In this document: piece after piece, positions 1 through 8,120 of the stretch
How the letters are laid out: every line of letters starts with the position of its first letter
How positions within the stretch are numbered: position 1 is the stretch's first letter
Virus record (IMG/VR): IMGVR_UViG_3300025151_000401
Span: 1-20,196 of that record
Source: a virus
Strand: one strand, 5' to 3'
DNA: 20,196 nucleotides
Translations under genes and position numbers: made by a program
Notes under the pieces: model-generated
Seen by the model: the letters and a program-made list of their open reading frames with translations, nothing else
Told to the model about the DNA's origin: nothing
Database searches by the model: none

Positions 1-2499
1 CAAAACCGTCATCGGCAAAGGATCTGTCTGTGTTAATGTTATTTGTCCAGTGTTAGCATATCCCAGCAAACCATGCGCGGTTTTTAATCCGGTATATTCA
101 GCAATCACGGATGATCCGCTCTCAGTATCAAATGCAATTGTCTTGCCATTGATCTTCAGATCTTTGGTTTTGTCCACAAGAGCATCAACCTGAACAACTC
201 TTTTCTTCATGCCATGAATAGACCCAGACGATAGTGTTGGCTCAGTTGGCATTGTTTTTGCTTGAACAGTATAGTTTAGGCCGACCTGATGGCTGGATGT
301 TGCCGCCGTATCTAGGGTTATGCTACCAAAAGCAGCAACCCCATCTTGTATGGCAACCCCATTCAAATCAATGGTCGGGCCAATTGTATCAGGAATGTTT
401 ACAAATATCGCATCATTATCGCCAGATATGCCAATGTTTATAGTAAATCCTGTTACTGCTTGAGGCGTTCCGCTTGTATTGCTTATTGCTATTGAGCTAA
501 CAGTTTTAAAGCTTCCTGTGGTAGTCCAAGATGTTGTGTTTGTGTCGTTGAAATTTACTATCTCAACTAAAGCAGAGCCAGACGAATCTGTTCCGGTAAA
601 GGTCGCTCTTAAATTTAAAGCAGATGGGAACCCTGTGCCTGATACACTGTTATTTTCTACTTGAAAGACTATTTGCTTGGAATCTAAGCTAACAGTTTTT
701 GTGCTTTCCGAAATACCATCTCTAATTATATTTACCGTTTCGCCTCGCAAATGAGGCAATTGAACAGTTGTTATTGCCCCGCCATCTACAACACTATCCA
801 ATGTAAAGTTTGAGTTAAACAATTCCAGATAATAAACATTTGTTGAATTTATGGTTCTTTTAACGATAGCATAAACCTGGCTTAATTCTACGGCCACAGC
901 AATAAACTCACCGTCCGTTGTAAACTTGCTGGGCGCAATGACATTCTGTCCGGTAAGAATAGAATACACTGCCATAGATCCATCGCCGCCATTCACAATA
1001 AACAAGCGATCCGCTTCGTCTGTTGACGATGATCTTCTTGCAGCAATATCAACCGGATTATTCAACAAGTGAGATGATAGCAAAGAAATGTTCTGCACTT
1101 GATAAGAGCGCGTATCGTTTCCAAACTGAAAGGCGTTGATAGCTTTGCCTTGACGCTGAACAAAGATCGTTGCGCCGTTTAAATCTTCAATTGGCACACC
1201 AGCCTTTGATCCAAGCCGAGTTTGTGGCCGCACCAAAAAGTTGCTTGGTGTAATTGGAGTATCTTCTGATTGAACAACAATAAACTCACCGCCTGTTGAG
1301 AAAATGCGCAGATCCGCACCAGATACGATATTTACAATCGCATTCAGTTGGTTTGTGTTGATCGTTGTTTCGACAGCCTCATCATCAAGTCCAGTATGAG
1401 AGTCAAAGTTAAAGTAATCAATAACACGGGAACCCCAAACTGTATTGGGCCTGGACTTAGATCCGCCAAAATATAATCGGCCCTCATGGAATGTTGCCGA
1501 TCTTGGCCAGCCTCTAGTGCTTGACCAAACATCCTCATGGCCAAATTCACCGATCCAATTACCCGCAACAACGCCACTTGTGTCAAAGAATGGAACCTCA
1601 ACAACAGCATTCATTACAGTATCGCTGACATATTCAATGTACTTTACACGGCCAAAAGTGTTTTCAACTTGAGCAAAGTTATTGGCCGCAGACGCCGCAA
1701 AAGGTGCAACCTTATAATGGGTTGTGCTATCTGGTTGTGTTGTCCAGGCGGGATAGACAGTTGCGACCTTTGTTGACCCAACATAATCTGAAATATATCT
1801 TTCTTGGCCTGAACCAGTTCCAGATGTAAGGGTTATCCACATACCATTTGGGGCATCATCAGATGAATAGGACGAAGCAGATTTTAGTGTTATTGTGCTT
1901 GCGCCACCGGCTTGCGCTGTTCCGCTGTCAGTAGTCGCAGAGGATGCAGTGATTGTGATATTGCCAGTTGTTGCGCTGGGCGTAATCGTAAAGTTAGGTG
2001 AATGCTCATCAAGGGCATAAGCATATTGCGGAGTATTTGTAATAGGTAGGTTCTCAAGCGTCCAAGATGTATCAGAATTGCGCACAAGACGTTTTGTCTG
2101 AAGATCCTCATGGCAAAGAATTAGGGTATCTACAGCTTGCGTATATTCAAGCTCATCAAGCATTGCCGCTGTAATGTCCGAAGCAGTAATATATCCAGTA
2201 GTGCCAATATATTGACGCACATTATTTTTAAAAACGTAAATGCGGCCAACAACAAAAACCAATAAATAGCTGTCATTTACGCTAAACTCAAAGGGAATAA
2301 GCTTAAATGATGAGAAAGTTGACCCGAAGTTAAAAATAAATTCTAACCCATCCCGACGACTAATCCCGCCTTGAGGCTGCACAACAACGTTTGTCGCTTC
2401 TTCCAAAGCATTCTGATATTGCTGGAGATCAGTGCGACCACGCAATAATGGATCTATTTCTCCTACTGAAAAATTAGACTGATATTGATTAATCCTCAT
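1..2499 (-). CDS. Large tail / stabilisation-type structural protein (partial, C-terminus off window)
   Basis: The frame is open from an ATG at 2499 to base 1 (833 codons, no stop), so the C-terminus lies outside the window. The N-terminus has a GRTDLQQYQNALEEATN segment followed by a QPQGGISRRDGLEF segment. This is the start typical of large podovirus tail proteins that close or stabilise the portal channel (stabilisation or tail-tubular-B class). The rest is rich in Thr, Ser, Asn, Val and beta-strand-like repeats, as in tail proteins. The start overlaps the upstream stop by one base (TGATG), so it is probably translationally coupled to the adaptor gene. The structural role is well supported by position and N-terminus. 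Whether it is a true gp12-like nozzle protein is inference. Confidence 0.8.
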   Translation of the reverse strand, partial: MRINQYQSNFSVGEIDPLLRGRTDLQQYQNALEEATNVVVQPQGGISRRDGLEFIFNFGSTFSSFKLIPFEFSVNDSYLLVFVVGRIYVFKNNVRQYIGTTGYITASDITAAMLDELEYTQAVDTLILCHEDLQTKRLVRNSDTSWTLENLPITNTPQYAYALDEHSPNFTITPSATTGNITITASSATTDSGTAQAGGASTITLKSASSYSSDDAPNGMWITLTSGTGSGQERYISDYVGSTKVATVYPAWTTQPDSTTHYKVAPFAASAANNFAQVENTFGRVKYIEYVSDTVMNAVVEVPFFDTSGVVAGNWIGEFGHEDVWSSTRGWPRSATFHEGRLYFGGSKSRPNTVWGSRVIDYFNFDSHTGLDDEAVETTINTNQLNAIVNIVSGADLRIFSTGGEFIVVQSEDTPITPSNFLVRPQTRLGSKAGVPIEDLNGATIFVQRQGKAINAFQFGNDTRSYQVQNISLLSSHLLNNPVDIAARRSSSTDEADRLFIVNGGDGSMAVYSILTGQNVIAPSKFTTDGEFIAVAVELSQVYAIVKRTINSTNVYYLELFNSNFTLDSVVDGGAITTVQLPHLRGETVNIIRDGISESTKTVSLDSKQIVFQVENNSVSGTGFPSALNLRATFTGTDSSGSALVEIVNFNDTNTTSWTTTGSFKTVSSIAISNTSGTPQAVTGFTINIGISGDNDAIFVNIPDTIGPTIDLNGVAIQDGVAAFGSITLDTAATSSHQVGLNYTVQAKTMPTEPTLSSGSIHGMKKRVVQVDALVDKTKDLKINGKTIAFDTESGSSVIAEYTGLKTAHGLLGYANTGQITLTQTDPLPMTVL

Positions 2500-3116
2500 C
2501 AGCCCCTCGCCTGAATAAGAGTATAGTCCTCCACGATTTGCGTGCTTTGTCCACGGCCATCAATGTTCATGGCCTCACGCAATATGCCACCACGACCAGA
2601 CGCACCAGGCGAACCATATGCTTGAGCGCGGAAATAATCTGCCTTTGATGCTTGATCTGTTACAGTAATCGCAATCTCTGCGGCTAAGGCCACACGCAAA
2701 AACCGAATAAAGTAGGCGGGCATATTAGCCTCAGTAACGGTTGCTTGATAGTCGATATAAACAGTATCTAGGTTAGTGAATAACTGAGTGCCATATATTT
2801 CCCATCCGTACCGTCTTGGCCGCACACCGCTTGCGCTGCTATCGAAAACAGCAATCGGGCTACCAATAAGATCAGCGGGAAAGTTAAAAGCATTATCCCA
2901 TTCATTAACCGGATCTGTGCTATCTTTACTTAGCTGAACTTTTTTAAGGCTCCAACTCCAAGGATAAACTGTCAGAAGATGGTTTTTAAGATCTGGGTAA
3001 AGTCTGTTACAAGCATCCGCTGTATCGCTTCCATCTGTCAAAGATGTAATTGCAGAAGCGCCAAGAAGAACAAGGGCATCAGAGCAAATTGTTACATCAG
3101 TATCGCCAGTTGCCAT
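2499..3116 (-). CDS. Tail tubular protein A-like head-tail adaptor (205 aa)
   Basis: The length (205 aa) and sequence fit the T7 gp11-like tail tubular A family, which forms the ring between portal and nozzle. The N-terminal helix starts with CSDALVLLGA and is followed by an ACNRLYPDLKNHLL helix and then YPWSWSLKK, a pattern usual in this family. An aromatic-rich core near YGWEIYGTQLFTNL and a helix around RFLRVALAAEIA follow. The ATG at 3116 has a good Shine-Dalgarno (GGAGGG, about 5 bases upstream). It sits between a small virion-type protein and the large tail protein, exactly where an adaptor is expected. Assignment is by recognition of the N-terminal pattern and gene order. Confidence 0.8.
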   Translation of the reverse strand: MATGDTDVTICSDALVLLGASAITSLTDGSDTADACNRLYPDLKNHLLTVYPWSWSLKKVQLSKDSTDPVNEWDNAFNFPADLIGSPIAVFDSSASGVRPRRYGWEIYGTQLFTNLDTVYIDYQATVTEANMPAYFIRFLRVALAAEIAITVTDQASKADYFRAQAYGSPGASGRGGILREAMNIDGRGQSTQIVEDYTLIQARG

Positions 3117-3138
3117 TATAGCCCTCCAGGAGTTTAGA

Positions 3139-3160
3139 GGGGGCCAGTTGCCCAGCCCCC
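3139..3160 (-). other. Stable intercistronic RNA hairpin
   Basis: On the minus strand the 54-base gap between the 92-aa gene and the adaptor gene folds into a 9-bp stem (GGGGGC paired with GCCCCC plus two G-U pairs and a G-C pair) closed by a GCAA tetraloop. No U-run follows, so it is not a normal intrinsic terminator. It could lower readthrough from the capsid-proximal genes into tail genes, or protect the upstream mRNA 3' end. The fold is seen in the sequence; the role is inference. Confidence 0.5.
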
Positions 3161-3170
3161 AGGGGAGAAA

Positions 3171-3449
3171 TTAATCACCGTCCGTTGCGGCCAGTGTTGT
3201 ACCGTTAGCAACGTCAACAACGCCACCAGTATTTGATAATACTTGTGTAAGTGTGCTGACCCTTGTGCCGCCGGTAGATGACACAACATAAATTAAATCG
3301 CCAACCGCCAGAGTGTCTGACAGGTCGTTGAAATAACCTTCTGTGTTTACATCCGCAATCGTATCAGCGGTTTGGTATGTATAGATAACAGGGGAATTGC
3401 CTTTTTTAGACGGCCCCCCAGTTCCAAAACCAGTGCTAGAATAAGCCAT
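3171..3449 (-). CDS. Small virion-associated-type protein of unknown function (92 aa)
   Basis: A Gly/Ser/Thr/Val-rich 92-residue protein with a low-complexity N-terminus (MAYSSTGFGTGGPSKKG), an alternating hydrophobic core (GDLIYVVSSTGG) and no Cys. The composition and the position directly downstream of the major capsid gene suggest a capsid decoration or tail-associated protein, but no family is recognised with certainty. The start is well supported: AAGGAGA lies about 8 bases before the ATG, and the gene begins 12 bases after the capsid stop. A hairpin follows its stop. Confidence 0.65.
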   Translation of the reverse strand: MAYSSTGFGTGGPSKKGNSPVIYTYQTADTIADVNTEGYFNDLSDTLAVGDLIYVVSSTGGTRVSTLTQVLSNTGGVVDVANGTTLAATDGD

Positions 3450-3461
3450 TTATCAGTCTCC

Positions 3462-4295
3462 TTATTCAGTACAGCTAATTTTAACGATGCCCTCATCGTC
3501 AATAGCAACCGCACCAGCAGAGAACATAGAGCTTACGAGGAACGATGTTTTCTCTGGGATGTAGTTTACTTCTGACTTTTGAGAGATGCTTTCAGCATAA
3601 CCCATGCTGTCCTGATGCCAGGCAAAGCAAGAGCGGGTTGATGGCTTAGGAACGCCACCTTCATCACGATCACCCATTGTGATAATGTTGAAGCCCATGA
3701 ACGAAGAGATCTCACCTCGGACAAGTGCTTTTACGGAAGCAAAGTCGCTTGAAGTAACCTCTGTTTCACCGAGCAACGCATCAAGCTGAGAAGAGTGCAT
3801 CAACAAGTGACGGCCTTCAGCCGGTACGTTTTTATCGTTCAGCGCTTTTGCCGCTGCACGAAGCTTTTCGATGTTCATGTTTGTGGTAGATCCGCCAACA
3901 CCTGTTGCAACTGTTGAAGGCGAAGATGCCGCATTAAGTGCGTCGATGCAAAGCTGATCCATACGACGAGCAATCGCCTTTGAAACAACTTGCACCAATT
4001 CACGACGCTCATCAAAGTTGACGTGTGATTGATGGAAGATATCAGAATATTCTGCTGCGATATAATCTGACATTGTTGCAGTAACCTGGCTATAGGTTAC
4101 GTTTAATGGGGTTACGTCAGTTTGTGGAACACGAACTGTTGCAACGCCTTTTCCGATTTTTGGGAACTTTACTGTGTTACCCTGAACACCTGTGCGTGTT
4201 CGCATTGTGCCGCGAAGCAATGCCTCGCCTTGATATGCCTGTTTTACCTCTTCATCGAAAAGGGTTACAAAGGCATTAGTAATACTCTGCGCCAT
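3462..4295 (-). CDS. Major capsid protein (277 aa)
   Basis: The protein begins MAQSITNAFVTLFDEEVKQAYQ, the N-terminal style of marine podovirus capsid proteins. It has a central segment around HQSHVNFDERRELVQVVSKAIARRMDQ typical of the HK97-fold spine-helix region, an Ala-rich helix (KLRAAAKALNDKNVP) with a downstream MHSSQLDALLG segment, and a beta-rich C-terminus. It would form the icosahedral shell after scaffold-directed assembly. It follows the scaffold gene, has a strong ribosome binding site (AGGAGG, 8 bases upstream) and its own long leader with a candidate promoter. Identification rests on position, size and these motifs; no N-terminal processed delta domain is apparent. Confidence 0.87.
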   Translation of the reverse strand: MAQSITNAFVTLFDEEVKQAYQGEALLRGTMRTRTGVQGNTVKFPKIGKGVATVRVPQTDVTPLNVTYSQVTATMSDYIAAEYSDIFHQSHVNFDERRELVQVVSKAIARRMDQLCIDALNAASSPSTVATGVGGSTTNMNIEKLRAAAKALNDKNVPAEGRHLLMHSSQLDALLGETEVTSSDFASVKALVRGEISSFMGFNIITMGDRDEGGVPKPSTRSCFAWHQDSMGYAESISQKSEVNYIPEKTSFLVSSMFSAGAVAIDDEGIVKISCTE

Positions 4296-4435
4296 AGCAG
4301 AAGCCTCCTATTAGGTTTCAACTCAAAACGCTTACTGTTAGCCGATGTAATCGGGCAGTCGCTTGCGCGAAAGTGGTCGCGCCCACCAGTGGTTTACCAC
4401 ATCAAGGGGCCGCGCAGCGGTTAGCCCTTAATCTG
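4296..4435 (-). other. Structured 5' leader of the capsid gene
   Basis: This 140-base untranslated stretch lies between the candidate capsid promoter and the capsid start. It holds several perfect small hairpins: CCGAT-TAC-ATCGG (4342-4354), GTGG-TAAA-CCAC (4389-4400) and CCGC-TGC-GCGG (about 4410-4420). None is followed by a U-run. It ends in the capsid Shine-Dalgarno. Such leaders can stabilise abundant late mRNA. The hairpins are visible; the function is inferred. Confidence 0.45.
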
Positions 4436-4464
4436 CCTATACACACAAAATGTAGTAATTGCAA
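4436..4464 (-). promoter_or_regulatory. Candidate sigma70-type promoter for the capsid gene
   Basis: On the minus strand TTGCAA (4464-4459) and TATAGG (4441-4436) are separated by exactly 17 bases, with an AT-rich spacer and AT-rich upstream sequence. It sits in the 184-base gap between scaffold and capsid, the longest gap within the structural block, consistent with separate strong expression of capsid. Each hexamer matches 4 of 6 consensus positions, so this is moderate evidence. Confidence 0.45.
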
Positions 4465-4479
4465 CAAAATCTAGTTATG

Positions 4480-5280
4480 TCAACGAGCGCGATTTACCCA
4501 ACTATTAGGATCTTCGCCCATTTTAGCCATAGTTTGTTCAATTTTTGACCTGAAGCCGCCTTCATTGGTTTGGTATCTTGGATCTGCTAAAGCCGATCTT
4601 AAATCCTCTTGTGAAAACTCAGGCGTATCAACAACCGGCGTTGTTGGTATTCCTTCATTCGTATAACCTTGAATAAACTTGGTCATTGCATTGATCGCAT
4701 CAGCGCTATTGAGGCTGTAGGCCAAAGCTTCCCGCTCTGTGTTCGTCAATGACGCGCGGGTAATATGGCGTTCAAGATACGCAATCTTTTCTTGACCGCG
4801 CTCACCAAGCTTGTTCATTTCCTGTTGCCGGTCATATTCTATGGCTTCTTCGCCGGTTTGCGAAAACTCCAAGACTTGGCCCGCAAGCTCTTCAAAGGCT
4901 TGTTGCGAAATCCCATATTTTTTAGACCAGTCTTGAAACGCCACAACGCTAGGATCTTCCAAGTCAAGACCCTTATCCACAAGATCCGAAGTTTCATAGC
5001 CATCTTTAGGCGCTTTGTGTTTGCCAGCCTTAAATGCTTTTTCAAGCTCCGAATAACTCTTTGCCAGGTTCTCAACATCAGGGCCATCATCATCCCAAAA
5101 CTTTGCCGGATAAAAGTCAGGCCGCTCCAAAGGTTCATCGTTTTCAGCCTCATTCTCTGCGCTTTCTTCAGGACGTAGCTCAAAGGGTTGCTCTTGCTCT
5201 TGCGGCTGTTCTTCTGGCTTTTCAAAACTTACTAAGGGCGCATCTTCAGATGCTTCGATTACTTCAGCTTGTTCAGACAT
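4480..5280 (-). CDS. Scaffolding protein (266 aa)
   Basis: Highly acidic and Gln/Glu-rich: the first 60 residues contain runs such as EEQPQEQEQP and ENEAENDEPLERP. A conserved-looking FYPAKFWDDDGPDVENLAKSY segment and predicted helices and coiled coil follow. This composition, the length and the position between portal and capsid genes are those of podovirus scaffolding (capsid assembly) proteins, which template the procapsid and then leave. I chose the ATG at 5280 over the in-frame 5307 start because AAGGAG lies about 6 bases before it and the overlap with the upstream gene falls to 8 bases. Confidence 0.83.
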   Translation of the reverse strand: MSEQAEVIEASEDAPLVSFEKPEEQPQEQEQPFELRPEESAENEAENDEPLERPDFYPAKFWDDDGPDVENLAKSYSELEKAFKAGKHKAPKDGYETSDLVDKGLDLEDPSVVAFQDWSKKYGISQQAFEELAGQVLEFSQTGEEAIEYDRQQEMNKLGERGQEKIAYLERHITRASLTNTEREALAYSLNSADAINAMTKFIQGYTNEGIPTTPVVDTPEFSQEDLRSALADPRYQTNEGGFRSKIEQTMAKMGEDPNSWVNRAR

Positions 5281-5530
5281 TATTACTCCTTTCCACCCTG
5301 CGCTCAATCAGGCGCACAAGCTCAGTCATGCCTGTTCTCACAAAGCCGTGACTGGGATCCTCGCCTGGATACCAAGATGGTTGTTCAATGGTTATCTGTC
5401 TCAGGTGATGCAACACCTTCTGACCTTCCTCAGATTTAAAGACCCGTCCATAAAGTATGTCCAGATCATCCGCCTTTGGCGGCTCGACAAACGCTTGACT
5501 TATTCCTTCCCAACCGTCTGGCGAACTCAT
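5273..5530 (-). CDS. Bbp19-like small phage protein (85 aa)
   Basis: The core reads FKSEEGQKVLHHLRQ, then a Trp/Tyr spacer, then DPSHGFVRTGMTELVRLIE. This matches the pattern I know for the Bbp19-like phage domain: F-x-x-x-x-G-x-x-VL-x-x-L, then D-P-x-x-x-A/G-F-x-x-G, then a helix. The family's molecular role is not established; members sit in head gene clusters next to the portal, as here. It overlaps the portal stop by four bases (ATGA) and the scaffold start by eight, so it is coupled on both sides. Confidence 0.7.
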   Translation of the reverse strand: MSSPDGWEGISQAFVEPPKADDLDILYGRVFKSEEGQKVLHHLRQITIEQPSWYPGEDPSHGFVRTGMTELVRLIERRVERSNNV

Positions 5531-7083
5531 TGCATGGCCTCTGCTACTGTTTCATCAGTGGGCATAGGCTGTTGCTGTTCTATCATAGCTTGCTGCATTT
5601 GCTGCATCATCATTTGCTGTTCTTCCGGTGTATTCAATACACGTTGGTCAATACCCATCTTTTCCGCAATAAACGAAACGCTTTCTGGAACATTGATAAT
5701 TGATTGCCCCATTGGCCCCATAGAATTAGCAATCTGCATAAAGCTAAGAAGCTGATTAACCTCTTCCATTTTGGGAGCCTCGGCCAAGGGCGATACCGGC
5801 GTAACCTTAACCTGAACGCCATTAACCTTGAGCGGCATATTGATTAAGCCTTGTCGATCAAGGACATACAAGATCCGAGAGACAAGAGGGTTCATTATTT
5901 CTGTCATCAACCGGCCAAAGGCGGAGCCAAGATTTGATGCAAGCTCACGTTGACGCTGCGCGATTTCTGTGGCTGATCTTGCTGACATTGTGTCCGGTGG
6001 AAGGGTATCATCCATCAAGATCTTTTTAATGTTTACCCTAAGATCCTGAATGACAATTTGGCTTGTGTTAAAGTCACCGGCTTTTGGCAATGGGGCCAAG
6101 GATGCACCTTGCGGCCCGCCATTCCGAGCAACTGGTATAACCGCGCCAGGCTGTATTTTAATGCTTTGAGGGTTAAGAACACCATCATCAGCGGCCAAAT
6201 AAACACCGGAAATAGATAGGCTGGCATTCTTTAGAACAAGCTCAAGCGTTTTGTTAAGGGTTTTAATATCAGCAATCGCGTCAACCAATGGGCCACGGCC
6301 ATAAATCTCACCGGCTGTTTTGCTAAAGCGGGCGACAATGAACGGGCTAGACGGCATTTCACGATAGACGATCTCTTGCGACTTTGATGGCCAAACAACA
6401 TGATAATGATATCGGCCTGTTTCTTGATCGAAGATAACCGCATCAAACAAATCAAGATCTTCAGAGCCACGCCGATCTATTGCGTCTTGTAGTTCAGCGG
6501 TCATTTGTGCGTCTGGAAACTCGCGGGTAATTGATTCTGCTTTTATGCGCAGCTTTCTATAAACATTATCCACCATACCATGCGCACCCTCTTCGATGGC
6601 AACTAGGTATTGTGGGATAGCTAAGAAGCGGATCGGCGTAACTTCATCGCCTGGCATTATCATCATAACCGCTGTGCCAACGCTAAGATCCAGCAAGAAC
6701 TCTCCCATTGCCAGATCAAAACTTGTTTGGCGTAGTTGGTCAAACATTATATCCACATAAGCATCAAGGATCTGTTGCGCTCTAGGCTTATCTTGCTCTG
6801 GAACCGCTGCGCCTGGCTCTAGTCTGCACCAATGCCTATTGGGTGGAAACAAGCCAGATTGCAGACGATTTGCAAAACGCTTGGTTGACGACATTGCGGT
6901 GCTATCAAAGACGCGCTGCATTTTTGCTTTGCCTGGCGTTCTGCCTTCATAATACCCGTTATACAGATTTCGTTGTGGTAACGCGAACTCGTAACAATCT
7001 TCATAGATTGTGCGCCATTCATCCTTGCGGGCTTGTGCTTTTGCTTCTCGCGCGATGACTTCTCTAGTCGATAGCTTAGGCAT
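5527..7083 (-). CDS. Portal (head-tail connector) protein (518 aa)
   Basis: The N-terminal block runs through WRTIYEDCYEFALPQRN, a FDSTAMSSTKRFANRLQSGLFPP segment and HWCRLEPG, the recognisable start of the podovirus head-tail connector family. The length (518 aa) is normal. The middle holds the wing/stem-type helices around GPLVDAIADIKTLNKTLELVLKNA, then MSARSATEIAQRQRELASNLGSAFGRLM. The C-terminus is a Gln/Met-rich low-complexity tail (QQMMMQQMQQAM). It would form the dodecameric vertex through which DNA is packaged and ejected. The gene follows small basic proteins with an 8-base overlap. Confidence 0.92.
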   Translation of the reverse strand: MPKLSTREVIAREAKAQARKDEWRTIYEDCYEFALPQRNLYNGYYEGRTPGKAKMQRVFDSTAMSSTKRFANRLQSGLFPPNRHWCRLEPGAAVPEQDKPRAQQILDAYVDIMFDQLRQTSFDLAMGEFLLDLSVGTAVMMIMPGDEVTPIRFLAIPQYLVAIEEGAHGMVDNVYRKLRIKAESITREFPDAQMTAELQDAIDRRGSEDLDLFDAVIFDQETGRYHYHVVWPSKSQEIVYREMPSSPFIVARFSKTAGEIYGRGPLVDAIADIKTLNKTLELVLKNASLSISGVYLAADDGVLNPQSIKIQPGAVIPVARNGGPQGASLAPLPKAGDFNTSQIVIQDLRVNIKKILMDDTLPPDTMSARSATEIAQRQRELASNLGSAFGRLMTEIMNPLVSRILYVLDRQGLINMPLKVNGVQVKVTPVSPLAEAPKMEEVNQLLSFMQIANSMGPMGQSIINVPESVSFIAEKMGIDQRVLNTPEEQQMMMQQMQQAMIEQQQPMPTDETVAEAMQ

Positions 7084-7363
7084 TTGCCTTATTCCTTTTA
7101 CTTATGGCCGCTGCTTTCTTTCTAGCATCAGCCTTGGATGAAGCGCCCCAGGCGCGGAGGGAAAGCAATAGGCGAGTGGGTCGGCCTTTGCTGTCTCGCT
7201 CCGGCCCAGGGTTCCCCGCCATTCTAGCGAGGAAGGACGCTCGGCGGGGATTATCGCCTTTCTTCACTGGTGGTTTGAGGTTAGCCCCCTCAGACCGCTT
7301 GAAGAAGGCGCGTCCTTTACGATTTAGACCGCCCTTTGGGTTTTGAAACGCTTTTTTTACCAC
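7076..7363 (-). CDS. Small basic phage protein, DUF6321-like (95 aa)
   Basis: Begins with a GTG codon and reads VKKAFQNPKGGLNRKGRAFF, then GANLKPPVKKG, FLARMAGNPGP and a Lys/Ala-rich end. I recognise this GGLN-x-KGR / GxNLKxPV pattern from a small family widespread in cyanophages and other marine phages (DUF6321-like); no biochemical role is known to me. The strong positive charge suggests DNA or RNA contact, possibly in the virion. It overlaps the upstream ORF by 47 bases in another frame and the portal start by 8. The start has only a weak ribosome site (AAGGCGA), so coupling to the upstream gene is likely. Confidence 0.7.
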   Translation of the reverse strand: MVKKAFQNPKGGLNRKGRAFFKRSEGANLKPPVKKGDNPRRASFLARMAGNPGPERDSKGRPTRLLLSLRAWGASSKADARKKAAAISKRNKANA

Positions 7364-7526
7364 GACTTGTCGCCTTTTTCTTTGGAGCCTTCCCGCCTTC
7401 CCAAGCCTCGTTTACATCTGGGGTCGATGGATCATCTGAAACCAATTGCCCTTTTTCATTTCTCGCGCGTTTAGGTTCGTCTTTATCTTTTCTATAAACG
7501 CGGGGATCTTCCTTTATCTTAGTCAT
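7317..7526 (-). CDS. Small Lys-rich protein (69 aa), unknown
   Basis: A 69-residue protein with an N-terminal mixed-charge segment (VYRKDKDEPKRARNEKGQ), an acidic middle and a C-terminal basic tail (PKKKATSRGKKSVSKPKGR). It begins 11 bases after the preceding gene's stop, with a poor Shine-Dalgarno (AGGGTG). It overlaps the following gene by 47 bases. No family is recognised. That it is coding is supported by strand, packing and charge pattern like its neighbours, but low complexity makes this less certain. Confidence 0.5.
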   Translation of the reverse strand: MTKIKEDPRVYRKDKDEPKRARNEKGQLVSDDPSTPDVNEAWEGGKAPKKKATSRGKKSVSKPKGRSKS

Positions 7527-7537
7527 GCCACACCCTG

Positions 7538-7882
7538 TTAAATGTTTAGAAGCAAACGGCGGCGGCGGGCGTACTTTTCACCCTGCTTTTTTTCAAACGC
7601 CTTGCGCTTTTCTTGTCCTTCAGCGCGTTCTTTTGCTAGTTTTGCCGCGCGTTCTTCATCAAGAACCATACGCGCAGTCTTGCGCTTTGTCTTATTGCCC
7701 CTGTTGGTTTTAAGGTTTTTCATTGCTTCGCGGCTGCGCCTTGTCCGCTCTGCCAGCCGAGAGCGATACTCAGGAGTTTTTTCTTTTGCCCCGATATCCA
7801 TAAGAAAATCATCTCTGATCCGAGAACCGAAGGTGGTTTTCTTTGTTGCGGATCTGATTGGCTGAGTTCCGCCCTTTGGCAT
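7538..7882 (-). CDS. Basic helical protein (114 aa), unknown
   Basis: Starts MPKGGTQPIRSATKKTTFG, then an Arg/Lys/Glu-rich helical region (RSRLAERTRRSREAMKNLK) and a long charged helix (DEERAAKLAKERAEGQEKRK) that may form a coiled coil, ending in RRRRLLLNI. I chose the ATG at 7882 because GGAGGA lies 7 bases upstream and the preceding gene stops one base earlier (TGATATG); an upstream start at 7933 would overlap that gene by 50 bases. Function is unknown. The charge and position next to the portal suggest an internal virion or DNA-associated role (inference). Confidence 0.65.
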   Translation of the reverse strand: MPKGGTQPIRSATKKTTFGSRIRDDFLMDIGAKEKTPEYRSRLAERTRRSREAMKNLKTNRGNKTKRKTARMVLDEERAAKLAKERAEGQEKRKAFEKKQGEKYARRRRLLLNI

Positions 7883-7883
7883 A

Positions 7884-8120
7884 TCAGGTTCCTCCGCCGA
7901 GCTTTCTTGTTTGTTGTGCGCCTGGGCCTTCAAGCCGCGCTGGCGAGAACAACAATCTTAGACCGCCACGGCGCAATAATCGCCGTCTTTCCTGTGCTGC
8001 TTTCATTTCAGTGGATTCTTGAGCGCCAGCGCGTTCCGCCGCTCTTTCTTGAGCCTCTTCAGCCCTTGCTTCTGCAACTGTTGGCTCTCGTCGTCTGCTG
8101 CTTCCGCCTATGCCCGCCAT
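7884..8120 (-). CDS. Small Arg-rich protein with a LLFSPAR motif (78 aa), unknown
   Basis: The protein starts MAGIGGSSRRREPTVAEAR, has an Ala/Glu/Arg helix, then RRGGLRLLFSPARLEGPG and a Gly-rich end. I recall the RGGLRLLFSPAR-type segment from small proteins beside the portal/terminase genes of marine podoviruses, but I know no function. The ATG at 8120 overlaps the preceding stop by one base (TGATG), with GAGG 8 bases upstream; an adjacent GTG at 8123 is an alternative start. Confidence 0.6.
   Translation of the reverse strand: MAGIGGSSRRREPTVAEARAEEAQERAAERAGAQESTEMKAAQERRRLLRRGGLRLLFSPARLEGPGAQQTRKLGGGT

Noticed and set aside
1344-2111. Several short ORFs on both strands over the left end
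   Set aside because: They are shadows of the large tail gene, whose frame is open from 2499 to base 1.
4765-5178. 137-residue plus-strand ORF opposite the scaffold gene
   Set aside because: Antisense shadow of an acidic, well-coded gene; no ribosome site and no similar neighbours.
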